NCBI GenBank assembly: GCA_003254905.1 | Contig: QANU01076963.1 | Coordinates: forward strand, 765,587-829,586 | Direction of reading: 5' to 3' | DNA: 64,000 nucleotides | Source of the DNA: Nissolia schottii | Taxonomy: Eukaryota; Streptophyta; Magnoliopsida; Fabales; Fabaceae | In this document: in pieces, positions 1 through 11,469 of the stretch | Numbering within the stretch: position 1 is the first letter of the stretch | Layout of the letters: each line of letters starts with the position of its first letter | Program-made: the position numbers and the translations under genes | Notes under the pieces: generated by a model | Databases searched by the model: none | What the model saw: only the letters and a program-made list of their open reading frames with translations | Told to the model about the DNA's origin: nothing

Positions 1-157
1 GATTTATTTGACAATTTCAAGGCTCGAGTTCACCTTTGCTGTCAATAAGCTCAGCCAATTCATGTTCTCTCCGAGAACTCCTCACTTGCAAGCTGTGCAT
101 CATTTGCTGAGGTACATTAAGACAACACTTGGCAGGGGAGTATTTTTCAGCTCCAAG

Positions 158-1480
158 TAGGGGTGTTCATAACCCGGTCTGGCCCGAAGCATTCGGGCTG
201 AATCGGGCTCGATTTTAATCGGCCCGATTTAAAAAAAAAAAAACTAAAAAAAAACCCGGTCCTAATACATACTGGGTTCGGGTCTAGCCTCGGGCCACCC
301 GGCCCGGCCAGGCCCGGCGGCCCGGAGTATATTATTATATATTTTTTATTTTTTATTGTCCTTTATAATTATCTAATTTATCTCCATTCATTTATGTTGT
401 TGCTTTGTTGTCTAATAATTTTTTTTTTCAAACCTTTAGGCTTCAGTCCAATAAGACTTTTTCCACAGCCCAATACATACACAACAATTCCTTTTTGGCC
501 ACAGTCATGGCCCAACCCAATCACTCTCTTGTCTCTCCATCAGACACAGAGTTTAGAGAGGAGTGAACACCCCTACGAGTGAAGACCTAGAATCTTCTGC
601 GCAGTGCTCAACTACCATAGTGCGTCTGCGCAGTGTGTCACTTCTGTTCGCCTCGCCGCGCCTCGCCCTTGCCGCGCATTGCCTCGTTACGCCTCGCCTC
701 ACCGCGCCGCTCCTCGCCCTCGCCGCGCTTCTCCTCTCCTCGCCTCACCGCGCCGCGGCTCGCCCTCTCTCTCTCGCCTCTCCTGCTCTCTGTTCGATTT
801 TCTCCCCTCGCCTCGCCTCGCCCTCGTCGTTGCTGCACTCGTCGTCCCTCGGTAAGCCGACATCTTCCCGTTCTCTAGCTACAATAAATGTTGATATTAC
901 CATTGAATTTGGTTGAAAATTGCCTTTGGTATGGGTTATGGGAGCATGATTCGGGTATGGGGTTGAAAATTGCCTTTGGAATGCATTTTGTCTTGTTTGC
1001 TACTACTTGTATAAACCACTAGTAATTGTTATGGAGAAGTAGTTGTTTTAGATGTTGATGTAAATTTTTTCACTTGATGCCTTTGTCACTTCACTTGTAT
1101 TGAAGTGTGAATATTGATTTGTTATAATACTTGATGTTGATGTTGATTTGTCACTTGCCCGATGTTGATGTTGATTTGTTATAATACTTACTTGTTATTT
1201 ATAATTTTGAGTTGATTAGTCATGATTTACTTTGTTTTTGTTTTTGTTGTTTCTGTTTCTATTTTTGCTGTTTCTGTTTCTGCTGTTTCTGATTTTTTTT
1301 TAAAAATTTATTTTGGCCCGCTTTGGCCTGGTCTAAACTCAGGTTTTTACTTGGCCCGAAGATAATCGGGCCTGTCGGGTTTAGGGTCAGGTCTGGGTCC
1401 TCAAAATTGACCCGGTCTAAATATAGGGTCGGGTTCGGGTATAGGCCAACCCGGCTCGGCCCCGCCCATAAACACCCCTA
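158..1480. mobile_element. non-autonomous hAT-like DNA transposon in copia RNase H
   Basis: The 1,323-bp element starts TAGGGGTGTTCAT and ends in its inverted counterpart (ATAAACACCCCTA). A perfect 8-bp direct duplication, GCTCCAAG, lies at 150-157 and 1481-1488. Eight-bp duplications with TA(G/A)GGGTG-type termini are typical of hAT elements. No transposase frame is visible. The subterminal parts are rich in CGGCCCG/CGGGCC motifs. The middle holds a CpG-rich CCTCGCC array (about 645-830) and short direct repeats: GGGTTGAAAATTGCCTTTGG twice near 912 and 960, and GATGTTGATGTTGATTTG twice near 1135-1180. Confidence 0.88.
645..850. repeat. CpG-rich CCTCGCC/CCGCGC simple-repeat core of the hAT element
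   Basis: This stretch consists of irregular repetitions of CCTCGCC, CCGCGC and CTCTCCTCGC, with composition sharply different from the surrounding AT-rich DNA. It gives long open frames on several frames and both strands, but these are low-complexity Arg/Ala/Ser/Pro-rich translations with no sign of selection. I therefore treat it as non-coding repeat. Confidence 0.75.
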
Positions 1481-1494
1481 GCTCCAAGTCATCC

Positions 1495-1938
1495 TTGATC
1501 CTCAAAGCATATGTAGATGCAGATTGGGGTAGTTGCCTAGATACTAGAAGATCTACAAGTGGTTTTTGTGTTTTCTTGGGAGATTCTCTAATCTCTTGGA
1601 AGTCCAAGAAGCAAGCCATAATATCCAAATCTTCAGCAGAAGCAAAGTATAGATCGCTTTCTGCAGTGGCTAGTGAAGTCACTTGGCTGAATGCCCTGCT
1701 CAAGGACTTTGAAGTGCCCTCAAATTCAATCATGGTGTTTTGTGATAATCAAGCAGCAATTCACATTGCCACCAACCCTTCATTCCATGAAAGGTCAAAG
1801 CACATTGGCTTGATAGTGTTGTCCCATGTGAAAGGGAAACATCAGTTGGCTGACTTGTTTACTAAGGCCTTACCTTCAGCTCAATTTAATTTGTTGTTGT
1901 CTAAGTTGGGAATGTTAGACATATACCTTTCAACTTGA
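1495..1938 (+). pseudogene. copia RNase H domain, defective C-terminal end of pol
   Basis: The 147-residue reading frame carries the copia RNase H hallmarks DADWGSC, SWKSKKQ, SSAEAKYRSL and FCDNQAAIHIATNPSFHERSKHI, and ends in the typical LADLFTKAL...LGMLDIY. It has lost the EIDCHFVREKV segment by an in-frame deletion. Its upstream continuation is cut off by the element at 158-1480. It belongs to the fragment starting at position 1 and is not a host gene. Confidence 0.88.
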
Positions 1939-1944
1939 GGGGGG

Positions 1945-2231
1945 TATTAGCTTACTTGCTGTGCAAGCATCTTTATGAAATGTGCAAGTTGTAAATGTGT
2001 TGTAAATGCTATGCTGTAACTGTAACTTATTTTCATCACATGGTTGAATGAGAAAGTAGGTTGTTATAGTTAGTTAGTTAGTTGAGGATAGTTGAGAGGT
2101 AATCCTCAAGTATATAAAGCATATTTACTTGTAATTCCCACTCATTGAATACAATTCACCCATACACACCACTCTTCTCTTTTTCTCTCCGTCTGCTCTC
2201 TGCTCTCTTTTCTGACAGTGCAGATTCAACA
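1945..2231 (+). repeat. 3' LTR of the first copia element
   Basis: The LTR follows directly on the purine tract. It starts TATTAG, probably a decayed TGTTAG, and ends TTCAACA, about 287 bp. A TATA-like TATATAAAG lies at 2111-2119, and (AGTT)n steps occur near 2069-2085. The 5' LTR is outside the window, so the exact ends cannot be checked by comparison. Confidence 0.65.
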
Positions 2232-5200
2232 TATGAACTGCACAATTATGCAATCTAATCTTTGATATGGAGTGCCACTAATACCAAATAGAAACAAAGT
2301 ACACAACTTTAACCATTATTAACAATGACAGGATCTAAAAGAACACGAAATTTATTTATTTTTTATTTTTTGGAGACTCACATTGACCATAGTAGACATG
2401 AACTTTGCACCCTTCCAAGATGCAGCTAGAGATCAAGCTTTCCATGACTTCAACATCGATTTTTTTTTGGGGGGTTCTATTTGTCATCTACGTCACCATT
2501 GTCATATAAGAGTAAAAAGGATGATCCCAAATAGACTCATGACCTCATGCAGGAACAAAAAATCTCAACACGAGTTTGCTGGAGAAATAAGAGGGGTTGC
2601 AGGGGAAGAAGAGGGGGAGAAGGACTAGGTGAAGGGGGTGGACCACCGTGGGGGAAGCAGATGTAGTGGGTAAGGAAGAAAGGGGTTTAGATGGGGAATG
2701 CTGTCTGAGAGTTTTGTTTTTAACCGTTTTTTTTTTTTTTTGTCAAAATGATGTGAATTGAAATTTTGATTTGTACTTTAAGGGTAGAACAATATTTTTA
2801 CAGTTACATATTAAAAAATTGAAAGCAAAACGACTAGTTGCATTAAGTCATTTAGACGTACATTGAAAGTGCAAATTTTAAGGATGCACGCCAGAAACAT
2901 AACCACTTTATTCAACCTACACTCAATTTCTGGATCCCATTAACTTTCATGTTAATGTACTTAAATATGTTGCGATAAATTTGTGATTGTACAAGAATAT
3001 TTTATATATAAGGAAAAAAAAAGTACAAAAATAACAGTTCACAAAGAAATGGATGCTAGTATATAAATAGGTCTTTGTCTGGATTTGGGGTTTTCGTTTG
3101 CCCACTCTGAAGCGGGCCATGAGCGTCAGTATCAACTGGGCTGCGGGGGTAACAAAGTTATACCATTCAAGGGCCTAAGATTTGAAAAGAAAACATACAA
3201 GGCCCAGTTATATCGTTGCTTTTCGTTACCAAGCAGAAGCATCCAACGTCCAAGTTCAATGTGTATGGTATAAATGGGTTAATTGGCTTTGTCATCTGGT
3301 CATACGTATCAAGCTTGAGCAGGTACAAAGGAAAAAATATTGAGCAGGGAGTAATTAAGGATGACAAAACCGGCTCAACTTCGAAGGACACGACCAGCAA
3401 CTTGGTTCTTTTTTTTTTTTTTTTTTTAAGGATGAGTTAAAATTTTTAACTGATTTAAAATTTTCAACTTGTACGGATTGAACTCGTTTAACTTATAAGT
3501 TAAGTAAGGAAGACGTAAGGTAAGACAATTTAACTCACATGTTAAAAAAATATGATTTTTATTTTAATTTTAGCCCATTTGAGTCAACCCAACCTATTTT
3601 ATTTGTAACCACCCTACCTGGTCTCAACTCTTTTCCTAACCCCCAAGTAATGAAGTTATTAATTTGTGTATGGATCACAATCATAATTTCTATTTATATT
3701 TCGGATAATTTAAAATAATTTTTAAGTATGTGTTGTATTCATCTTTTTAATTTAAAGTATAAAAACATTGAGTAAATATATATCTTTATAATCATAATTT
3801 ATTAAATTTATAATAGTAATATCTCAAAATAATTATTATGTTATTTACTTTAGTTTTAATTCAAATATTTTTTTTTTCAATTTTTGTGATATCTCGTAAA
3901 TTAATTCGCCAACTCGCGAATATCCTACCTAAAAAATTAACTTCCTCGACTCAACTCATTTAAACGTGGTTGAGTTTGGCTCGGATCCTTTGCCATCATA
4001 ACCGTGAGCAGTAATGTTTGATTACGGTGTGCGATGCAGCCAAAGTATAATTGGCTCCCAAATTCTTCATGATTACCGTGGACCCGTGGTGTTGGCCGAA
4101 CCCCTTGCGACGCCAATAACCTCTGCTCACACCACTTCTGTTTTCAACTAAACGGCAAATTGAGAGGAAAATAAGTTATAGATGCTAGAGTTGTACTTCA
4201 CAAAATTTTACAAGATAAGTTGTTCTTTGTTTCTTTTTTATTTATTTCTTTCTACATACTTCTCGTTGTATCTTCATGCTTGAAACTTAAAAACTTATGT
4301 CACATATGGGTTTCACCCCAGTTTCTAATTCAAAATTGTTATTAATAATTTAATTTCAAATGTAAAACTATTCGCAGAGTACTGAAGTTTTTTTCTTTCA
4401 CCATAGCTTTATTTGAGTTATGAAGATAAGAAATGAGAATAAACAGATGATCATTGGACCACATAGGATGAAAGCTACCCCTGAATTGGACCACATGTAT
4501 GATCCTGATTGCCCAAAAATCGCACAACTTGTGACAAGATTGCATTAATATAGAGTAGTATATGTCTTTTTTCTTCTTCTTATTTTTATCTTGATGTACA
4601 CTATTGGAGTTTATGTTATGGTTGGTTCCCTTACCTCCCTTCATTGTCCATTGTCTACACAATGAATACGAAACGACTACGAGATCAGAAGGGGCAGATA
4701 TAGTTAATGCCTGTCAAATGCTGAGTATAATTGTTTGGCCTTTACCCGCCACGAGATAGTGACAATGCATAACAAAGAGACACAGCACCAAATAAACAGC
4801 CCAAGCCCACAAAGCCCATTGGATACTTATCCCGTGCTGCATGTGACCCAACCCCTTTCTTCGCGCAATTCCAGATTTTCCAATGGCACCAAGTAAATAA
4901 ATTTCACATTGGACAATATTATTGAGCTGTTGTGACAGATCTCTTAGTATTTGTTATCAACGGATCCATGTGTTTGATCAAGGGATAGAGCTTCCAACTC
5001 CAAGTATTAAACATAAAAATCCGCATTACAATTTTTGCTAGAATAAATAAAAAGACAAGAGAACAATTCACGTCGCATTATTGTTATTTTTGTATTATTA
5101 CCTCCTATGGTGTGCAGCTGTAACAATATTTCAATGCGACACCCAGTAATTGGGGTCCGTCACCATTACAACGATCACGCACCAAATGTGTATCTCCTGT

Positions 5201-8075
5201 CACTTGTTAATTCAAACTGCGTCATGCCTTCAATTCTGTTGGGAAAAATCAGATTCTTCTAATCTGAGTATAGGGGGGCCACTTCCATTCCATTTAATTT
5301 ATAGTCCCAGATCATCGCTCTCTTTCTTGGTATTCAATGTTGATGTACTTCATATGTTATTTTATATTTACTATGATCCTATCCCATTTATTTTTCAATC
5401 AAATGGATCTTCTACGGATCAATTATTTCTCCCCCCAAATCCAATCATTTTATTCAAAATCCGGAAATTGTATTCTTGTTCAATTTCCGTGGGGCCTCCT
5501 CCTCTACCATTGAGTGTCTTACCAAAGAAACTGAGAAAGACAGAAATTAATATAAAGAAAGAATATTAACAACAATAAAAACAAAGGAGACGCTGAGTAG
5601 AGGCTACTGCTAATTCAAGGTCATACAGAAAATGGTTGAAATGCCTTCTACGAATCACGAACATGGCCGTCCAATTGGCGGGGTCAGAGGTCGGTACTTT
5701 ATATATTTTTCAAAGGAATTGTTTTTCACGATTTTAGATTAATGATAGTAGTAATTGGACAAAACCTTTATAAAGTAGAATTTTCATAATTCAAACATTT
5801 GATATTGTGAATAAAGTTCGCTCAAGTTGCAAATTATTTACAGCACGACCAAAACTACTCTTGAAAATGCACCCACACAATGCAAAATTATTTATAGGGC
5901 TGTCCAACATTTTCCTTCTCAATTAGTCATGGGCCCACGGTGACTGCTTCTAGTATCGGTGGCCAAGCAAGAATGCTATGTTTTACCATATAAACGTGGA
6001 CAACAAAAATAAATTTCTCACAAAAACAAAATCCTAGATCTCACCATTGAGAGGGAAAAAAAATGAGCATGATAAAGATTTATATTTTTACGAGAGAGTT
6101 AATTTTTGTTGTAAATTTGTGTTATATGCATAACCTTCCTTGTGCCAAGACACACTAGCTTCTAATTTGCTTTGTCCTTGACCCGTTCAGTGGCAGTAGC
6201 TAGCGTCTCCTATTCGGCAGTGACACCTGCATCTTCAATTTTTAGTTTCACTTAATTATTTTAATTTAAAATTATTCAACAAACTGATCAAAATATTTTA
6301 ATACATGAACATTCATAATATTACTATAAGTAATTCCTGAGTAATTTAATTATTTCCATTTGAGAATAAAGACTAATGAGTCAAACATTTACAAAGTCTA
6401 AAGACTAACTTGTTAACTTTTAAAATTGAGAGATCAACTAAAACACGTATAAAATTCTGAGACCAAATAAGGTATTATTTCTTTTTAAAATAATAAAGCT
6501 AGAGTCTTGAGAATTTAAGGATGGGTTCTTATCATATGGCGGGCATATAACATAAGGATTAATGAGTTTGGCACATGATCAGTTTATGCAATCCAGCCAT
6601 GGCCATGAGTGATTTAAATGAATCAGATATATTCAGTTTCGGGCCAAATTCCATTCAGTGATTATTTCATAATTGTGCTAAACAGGTCAAAAGAGTGCAT
6701 AGGACACTATCATTGTCCTTTTCCACCTTTTTCTTTTTGTTTGAAATACGCACTACTGTATTCTACAGTCTTTTACTCCTAACCACAAAGACATCCCTAG
6801 CAAAATCACTAGATATTTGCCCGTGCCCCGCAATTTCAACATTCCTCACCTTTCTTCTCCTTTTATCTCTCTTTTTATGGGACTCTGCGTTATGAGTTTT
6901 CTTTATCTCAATTTCTCCCTTATTTAAATTTTCCATTTCATTCTCATCACTTGTTTGGTTAGACAACGATAAATTGAAAGTGTCCTCAACCTTGTCTTTT
7001 TAACCCCTCAACTTTAATTTTGTTGGGACCATGAACTCATGGCATGCAAATGGCCAATGTGTGAATTCATTGGGGGAAATTTTAGATCGGTGCGATACAA
7101 TAATGAAGTACGAATAGAACTTCAATTTCTAATTACATATATGCTATATTCAACCTTTTTTTTAATAACAAAAATCTTGATACGTGCCTTTTTTTTTTAT
7201 ATATATATTAAAAGGAAATCTAAACCAGTATAATTAATGCTCGGAGGTAAGAGATCCTACGTAGTATCTTGGATTATCATCCAACATGGTCAACATCAGC
7301 TCAAACTAGCCAAACCTTGTATTTATATAAAACTCCGACATTAACGGTGATAATAGTTTAAACTTCAAAAAATATGTTAAAGATATTTTTTTATCTTAAT
7401 TTAACCGTCAAGATATTTTTCTATTTTATTTTATATTAATTTAATTTAATTTGAATTGATTATATTATTATTTTGTGATTTTACTTCTAGTTTATGTGTA
7501 AATGTTATTTCATTGTATATTTAGAACACACAATTATCAATAATGTTATTATCAACCTTTTCTATTATCTCTTTTATTATTTTTTCTGTGTTACTATCTC
7601 CCTTCACCCATGATATTTAACAAAAAAAATATACAATTTTGCTATTTGAATATATGAAAAAGTGTTTATACCTTGTCACTTTTTTCACAAAGTATCATGA
7701 AACTTAATAAAAATGAATCCCATGATAGGTTGGAAGAAGAATGACAAAATGTAAACACCTTTTTATAAGCTCAAAAAGCATTTTTCGCATATTTATTAGT
7801 AAAAATGATAATTCCTGTAATTTTTCTTGGTAAAAATAATATATTTGTTAATCTATATTCTATACCGACTACAACACCTCACCGGCTCAATCCCATAAAA
7901 TAAATACATAATAATAATAATAGAAGAAAAAAAACAAAATTCAACGCAGGTGCACATACGTAGGGAAAGGAAATAAAGTCAAATGCAATGGCCCCCTTTA
8001 ATAAGGTGGGGAAAGCACATGCAGGGGGCTTTTGTGGGTGTCTCTCCCGCGTGCTATGGCAAGACAGAAGCAAGA
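2232..8075. other. gene-poor AT-rich intergenic DNA
   Basis: I see no supported gene. The region holds poly-T tracts (about 2728-2741 and 3409-3427), a short TATATATA run near 7200, and several open frames of 60-140 codons without recognisable motifs. The longest is 5150-5569 (+). Confidence 0.6.
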
Positions 8076-8093
8076 TCCACTACAGTAATATTT

Positions 8094-8271
8094 TTTTTTT
8101 AGGTTGTCGGTCCGGTATCCAAGGCTTAGCCTTAACTAATCCGGGTCGACCCGGATCGCGCACTTGGCTATGGCGGGTGAGTCTCCCAGCAAGGATAACT
8201 GCGTACACAAGGTCTAGAACTCGGGACCTTACTATACCAAGCCGCTTACCACTTGGACCAACCTCCGTGGG
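8094..8271 (-). mobile_element. Au-type SINE, full length
   Basis: On the minus strand it begins near a GAGGTTGGTCCAAGTGG motif (box-A-like, tRNA-derived), continues with a box-B-like GAGTTCTAGACC, and ends CCGACAACCT followed by an A-rich tail (the T run at 8094-8100). It is flanked by a perfect 18-bp duplication, TCCACTACAGTAATATTT, at 8076-8093 and 8272-8289. Head, body and tail match what I know of the plant Au SINE family. The intact duplication suggests a fairly recent insertion. Confidence 0.92.
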
Positions 8272-8289
8272 TCCACTACAGTAATATTT

Positions 8290-10200
8290 GTTTGCTCATG
8301 CATGAGGCAATGGAATTGTCAAACTCAAGTGCCATTTAATTTCTTTATTAATCACACATCTTATTCTCAACATATTTTTGGTCTTATATCTTGCAACTTA
8401 GCCGATCCAAGTAAACCAACAAGCCATGGAATAAGGCCGGTTTATTCTCTTTCCTTTAGGAAAATTAAAAAATAATAATCTCTATCATGCTTATCTAATT
8501 AGAAACAAGCAAAATGTTTAAACTTGACGATGTCATATGAGACTGGATGCATGAACGTATTAGGTAAGAAAGTTTGGGTAGCCGTGGCACTAAAAAATAA
8601 TACTAGAAAAGCTTTGTAAGAATTATATGGATTTGATAAGGTAAAATCATCTTACTTTGTTTTTCCCCTAGCACAACTGTAGCAGAGGTAATTCATTTAG
8701 GAAAGAAAGTTAAGATCTGGGCAAGAACTGTTTGATGTTTGTGCCCTCATTGATTGAGATGAGATACCTGTACAAACTTTGCAGTGCTTCCGAGAAAAGA
8801 TGGAAACGAATTTTGCACTTTGATGAGTTCAAAGCCACATACCACCCAACAAAACCTTTCTTTTTAAGAGATTGTGAAAGCAAAATTATTGGCACAACCT
8901 TTTTCCCTCCTTTTTTTCCTTTTTCTTCTAACTTGTCATAGGCGCAGAAAATTAACCTTAAAGATCTGTGTTGATAATTGACCCATTCAAAATAATTTGC
9001 CTTTTTTATGTTATGTTGAAACTTTAATTAGACAAACTACTCCCTTTAAATTGATCTGATCGATGATGTTAAATTTGTAAAATCAACAATAACCATCCTC
9101 ATGGAATTATTTATCTACAAATAATCTTATTGGTTGAATTTGTTTGCCGAACCACCTGGCACCACCTACTCAAATTCAAAGAGAAAGACAAAGGGTCTGC
9201 CTTGGCTTTTTCTTAAAACGAGAGACAAGGAAAGAAAAGGTACTTGGATATTTGAGGGCAATTGAGCAAGGAATAAAAATAAAATGAAAAAGAAAAGACC
9301 ACAAAAAGAATGGTATTACAGCTGGATAGCTCATGATACGGTTACTTTTAGTTATAATTGCAATACAAACACGAAGTGAAGCCTCCCAAACGAGGGTCAA
9401 CACCCCCAATAAATAATCCGTCACAAATAGCTGCATTTCAATATTTGCCTGTGGCCGACAACATGTTTCTCTCATCACATGCAAAACAAAAATTCATTCC
9501 CATGAATCTCCACCCGTAACTCCCCCCATTCCCCTTTCTGTTAGTCCATTTCAAATCACATAAAACCAACGTGTAATAAAGTCATGAAATACATTTAATG
9601 TGTACCATTAATTTAAATTGAAAATGTATAATAAATGTATCAAAAAATTAATAATTAATAATTCATGATATTCATATAATATGGTACTTATTCTGAACTA
9701 CTTCTGATTCAATAAATTTAATTTTTGGCTCATTGTTAATACATGACTGCTTTTAATTCTAATAATATTTTCTAGAATAAAGTCAGATGTGGATAATAAT
9801 GTAAAAGAGAATGTAAAAACAATCAAACTTATTTTGAGAAGGTACAGAGATTTTTGGATATATACGAGTGCTAATAATGAGAATTATTTGGATGAAGACA
9901 ATGCAGAATACAGAATTTAGCCCATTGATTTCCTCAGGCTCCCATTTTTTTGTTTCATTTATATTATATATTATACTCATAAGTTTCTTGGTGATAAAAT
10001 GCCAACAATCTCTGCTCCGAATCCCAATCCCAAGAGGTTTCGTGGTATTAGAATTAATGAAGAGTGAAGTGAAGCAGGCAAGGTAGTTTTACGCAGAGAT
10101 GGTTGGCAATTTAACTCTCCACTGAGAAAGAGGTAAAAAAGAAAATAAAGATACGTGGTTATTACTATTGGAACAGCAAAGAGAGAAGGGTAGTTGTTCT
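8290..10200. other. intergenic DNA downstream of CYCD3
   Basis: No gene is supported. The sequence is AT-rich with scattered short open frames on both strands. The part nearest 10200 should contain the 3' UTR of the cyclin gene. Confidence 0.5.
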
Positions 10201-11469
10201 CTAGCGAGGAATGGTCATGATGAAATCAGAGTTTGGAAGGTTAAGTAGAAGCTGTTCCTCCTCATGAGTCCTCCTACTCTTGTTGGATAACAGCTCCGGT
10301 GAGGATGAGACAGAAGCAGCAGAGCTAAACGACACATCCATGACGCCATTTGGACTGCCGGGAACTACCCACCCTAACTTGCGTTTATTGCCGCACCACT
10401 GCTCCTCCTTCCTCCCCTGCTCGTCCGCCATCAGCTTGCAGCATTCGTCCACCTTGTCCTGTATGCATCAATGCCGATGTTAACCATAAATAAAAACACT
10501 TGTAAAGATCAATGGAAGAGAATGCAGACCTTGTTGATGCCAAGAATGCCTAGGAGCTGGTTTTGGTATTCATCTCCCAGACGAGGCTCCACGCTATTGA
10601 CAACGCGCATCATCGCAGCAGTTGCCAGAACAGAAGGAAGATATGTAACGAACCTGGAATCTGCTAAGAAAAATGCTGGTAGACGATGAGAAACATGTGA
10701 ACGCAGAGCGCAATGGATGGGTCCGAAGAATGAAAGTAAATTACCTGCAAGAACCGAGAGGATTAGGGCCTCGCACCTCCTAAGGAACTGGAGGCAGAGA
10801 TGATCCTTCAATCCAAGCCTCCTGGTGATGTAATCAATAAAGGAGAGAGGGGTCGGCGGATTCATCTTCCACCCAAGAGTTGAAAGTACCAAAATCTCCA
10901 TCCTCTGGATCGTTTTGGCTTCGAACACGTATCTACTCTCCTCCGCCTAAGATAGCAAAACAGGATTAAATAAGCGTCATAATTTAAAGGGGATGGGACT
11001 TGAGGGGAGGGGGGTCGCATACTTGGAGGTCCAGTAAAAGGGGGACGCGAGTCTCTTCCACCTTGGCGGCGAGGGAGAGGCAGGCCACCGCAACAAGCTG
11101 AGTCATCCAAGGCTTATACTGCCCATTCTCTAACCAGAACCCGGAGAGGAACCTGTCGAGGTAGTTAGCGGCAAGAACGGCGGTTAGAGCCGAGAAGGAG
11201 TGGTGGGCGCTCACTCTCAGCATCCACTCCACGGCCTCCCTGCGTGCCCGCTCCACGCACGTGCGTAACGGGTTCCGCTGCTCCTTGGCCAGCAGTGACG
11301 TCAGCTCCTCCTCGTCCCACAACATGTCCTGCTCTAGCAACACCGGAAGAGTTGCGTTTAGGGTGCTGGCATCATCATCCTCCCAGTGCTCTTCTTCTGA
11401 GCAGTAGAGAGTGTCAAGAGGGAACTTGGGGCAGCCTTGTGCCTCAGCCTGATGTTGGTAGGGAGCCAT
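10201..11469 (-). CDS. CYCD3: D-type cyclin (CYCD3 class)
   Basis: There are four exons on the minus strand: 11469-11023, 10946-10745, 10660-10530 and 10458-10201. All junctions are GT-AG and the phases agree, giving 345 residues. The N-terminus has an RB-binding LxCxE motif (LYCSE, residues 21-25). A cyclin-N box follows (REAVEWMLRVSAHHSFSALT, then AANYLDRFLSG), then MTQLVAVACLSLAAKVEET and a cyclin-C region (AKTIQRMEILVLSTLGWKM). Ser-rich sequence precedes the C-terminal LLNLPNSDFIMTIPR. Family knowledge: CYCD3 binds CDKA, phosphorylates RBR, and drives G1/S entry and shoot cell proliferation. The ATG chosen opens MAPYQHQ, close to the start expected for the family. The gene looks intact, and I could not decide among CYCD3 paralogues. 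Confidence 0.93.

Larger units (their letters stand above)
1..2231 (+). mobile_element. 3' end of a Ty1/copia retrotransposon, split by a hAT insertion
   Basis: Positions 2-157 and 1481-1938 together read as the RT end and RNase H of copia pol (ISRLEFTFAVNKLSQF, then AYVDADWGSC, SGFCVFLGDSLISWKSKKQ, FCDNQAA). The frame joins cleanly across the inserted element if one 8-bp duplicate is removed. A purine tract (GAGGGGGG) ends at about 1944 and is followed by the 3' LTR. The 5' part lies outside the window. The RNase H stretch lacks about 13 codons between SKHI and GLIVLSHV that are present in the copia copy at 33.6 kb, so this copy is defective. Confidence 0.9.

Noticed and set aside
563-916. 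Overlapping open frames of 60-120 codons at 563-916 on several frames and both strands
   Set aside because: They translate a CCTCGCC/CCGCGC simple repeat inside a transposon. The products are low complexity and several frames are open at once, as expected from repeat sequence.
5150-5569. 139-codon open frame, looked at as a possible organellar insertion or gene
   Set aside because: No motif, signal or splice context was recognised, and I could not match it to a plastid gene. It is left as intergenic.
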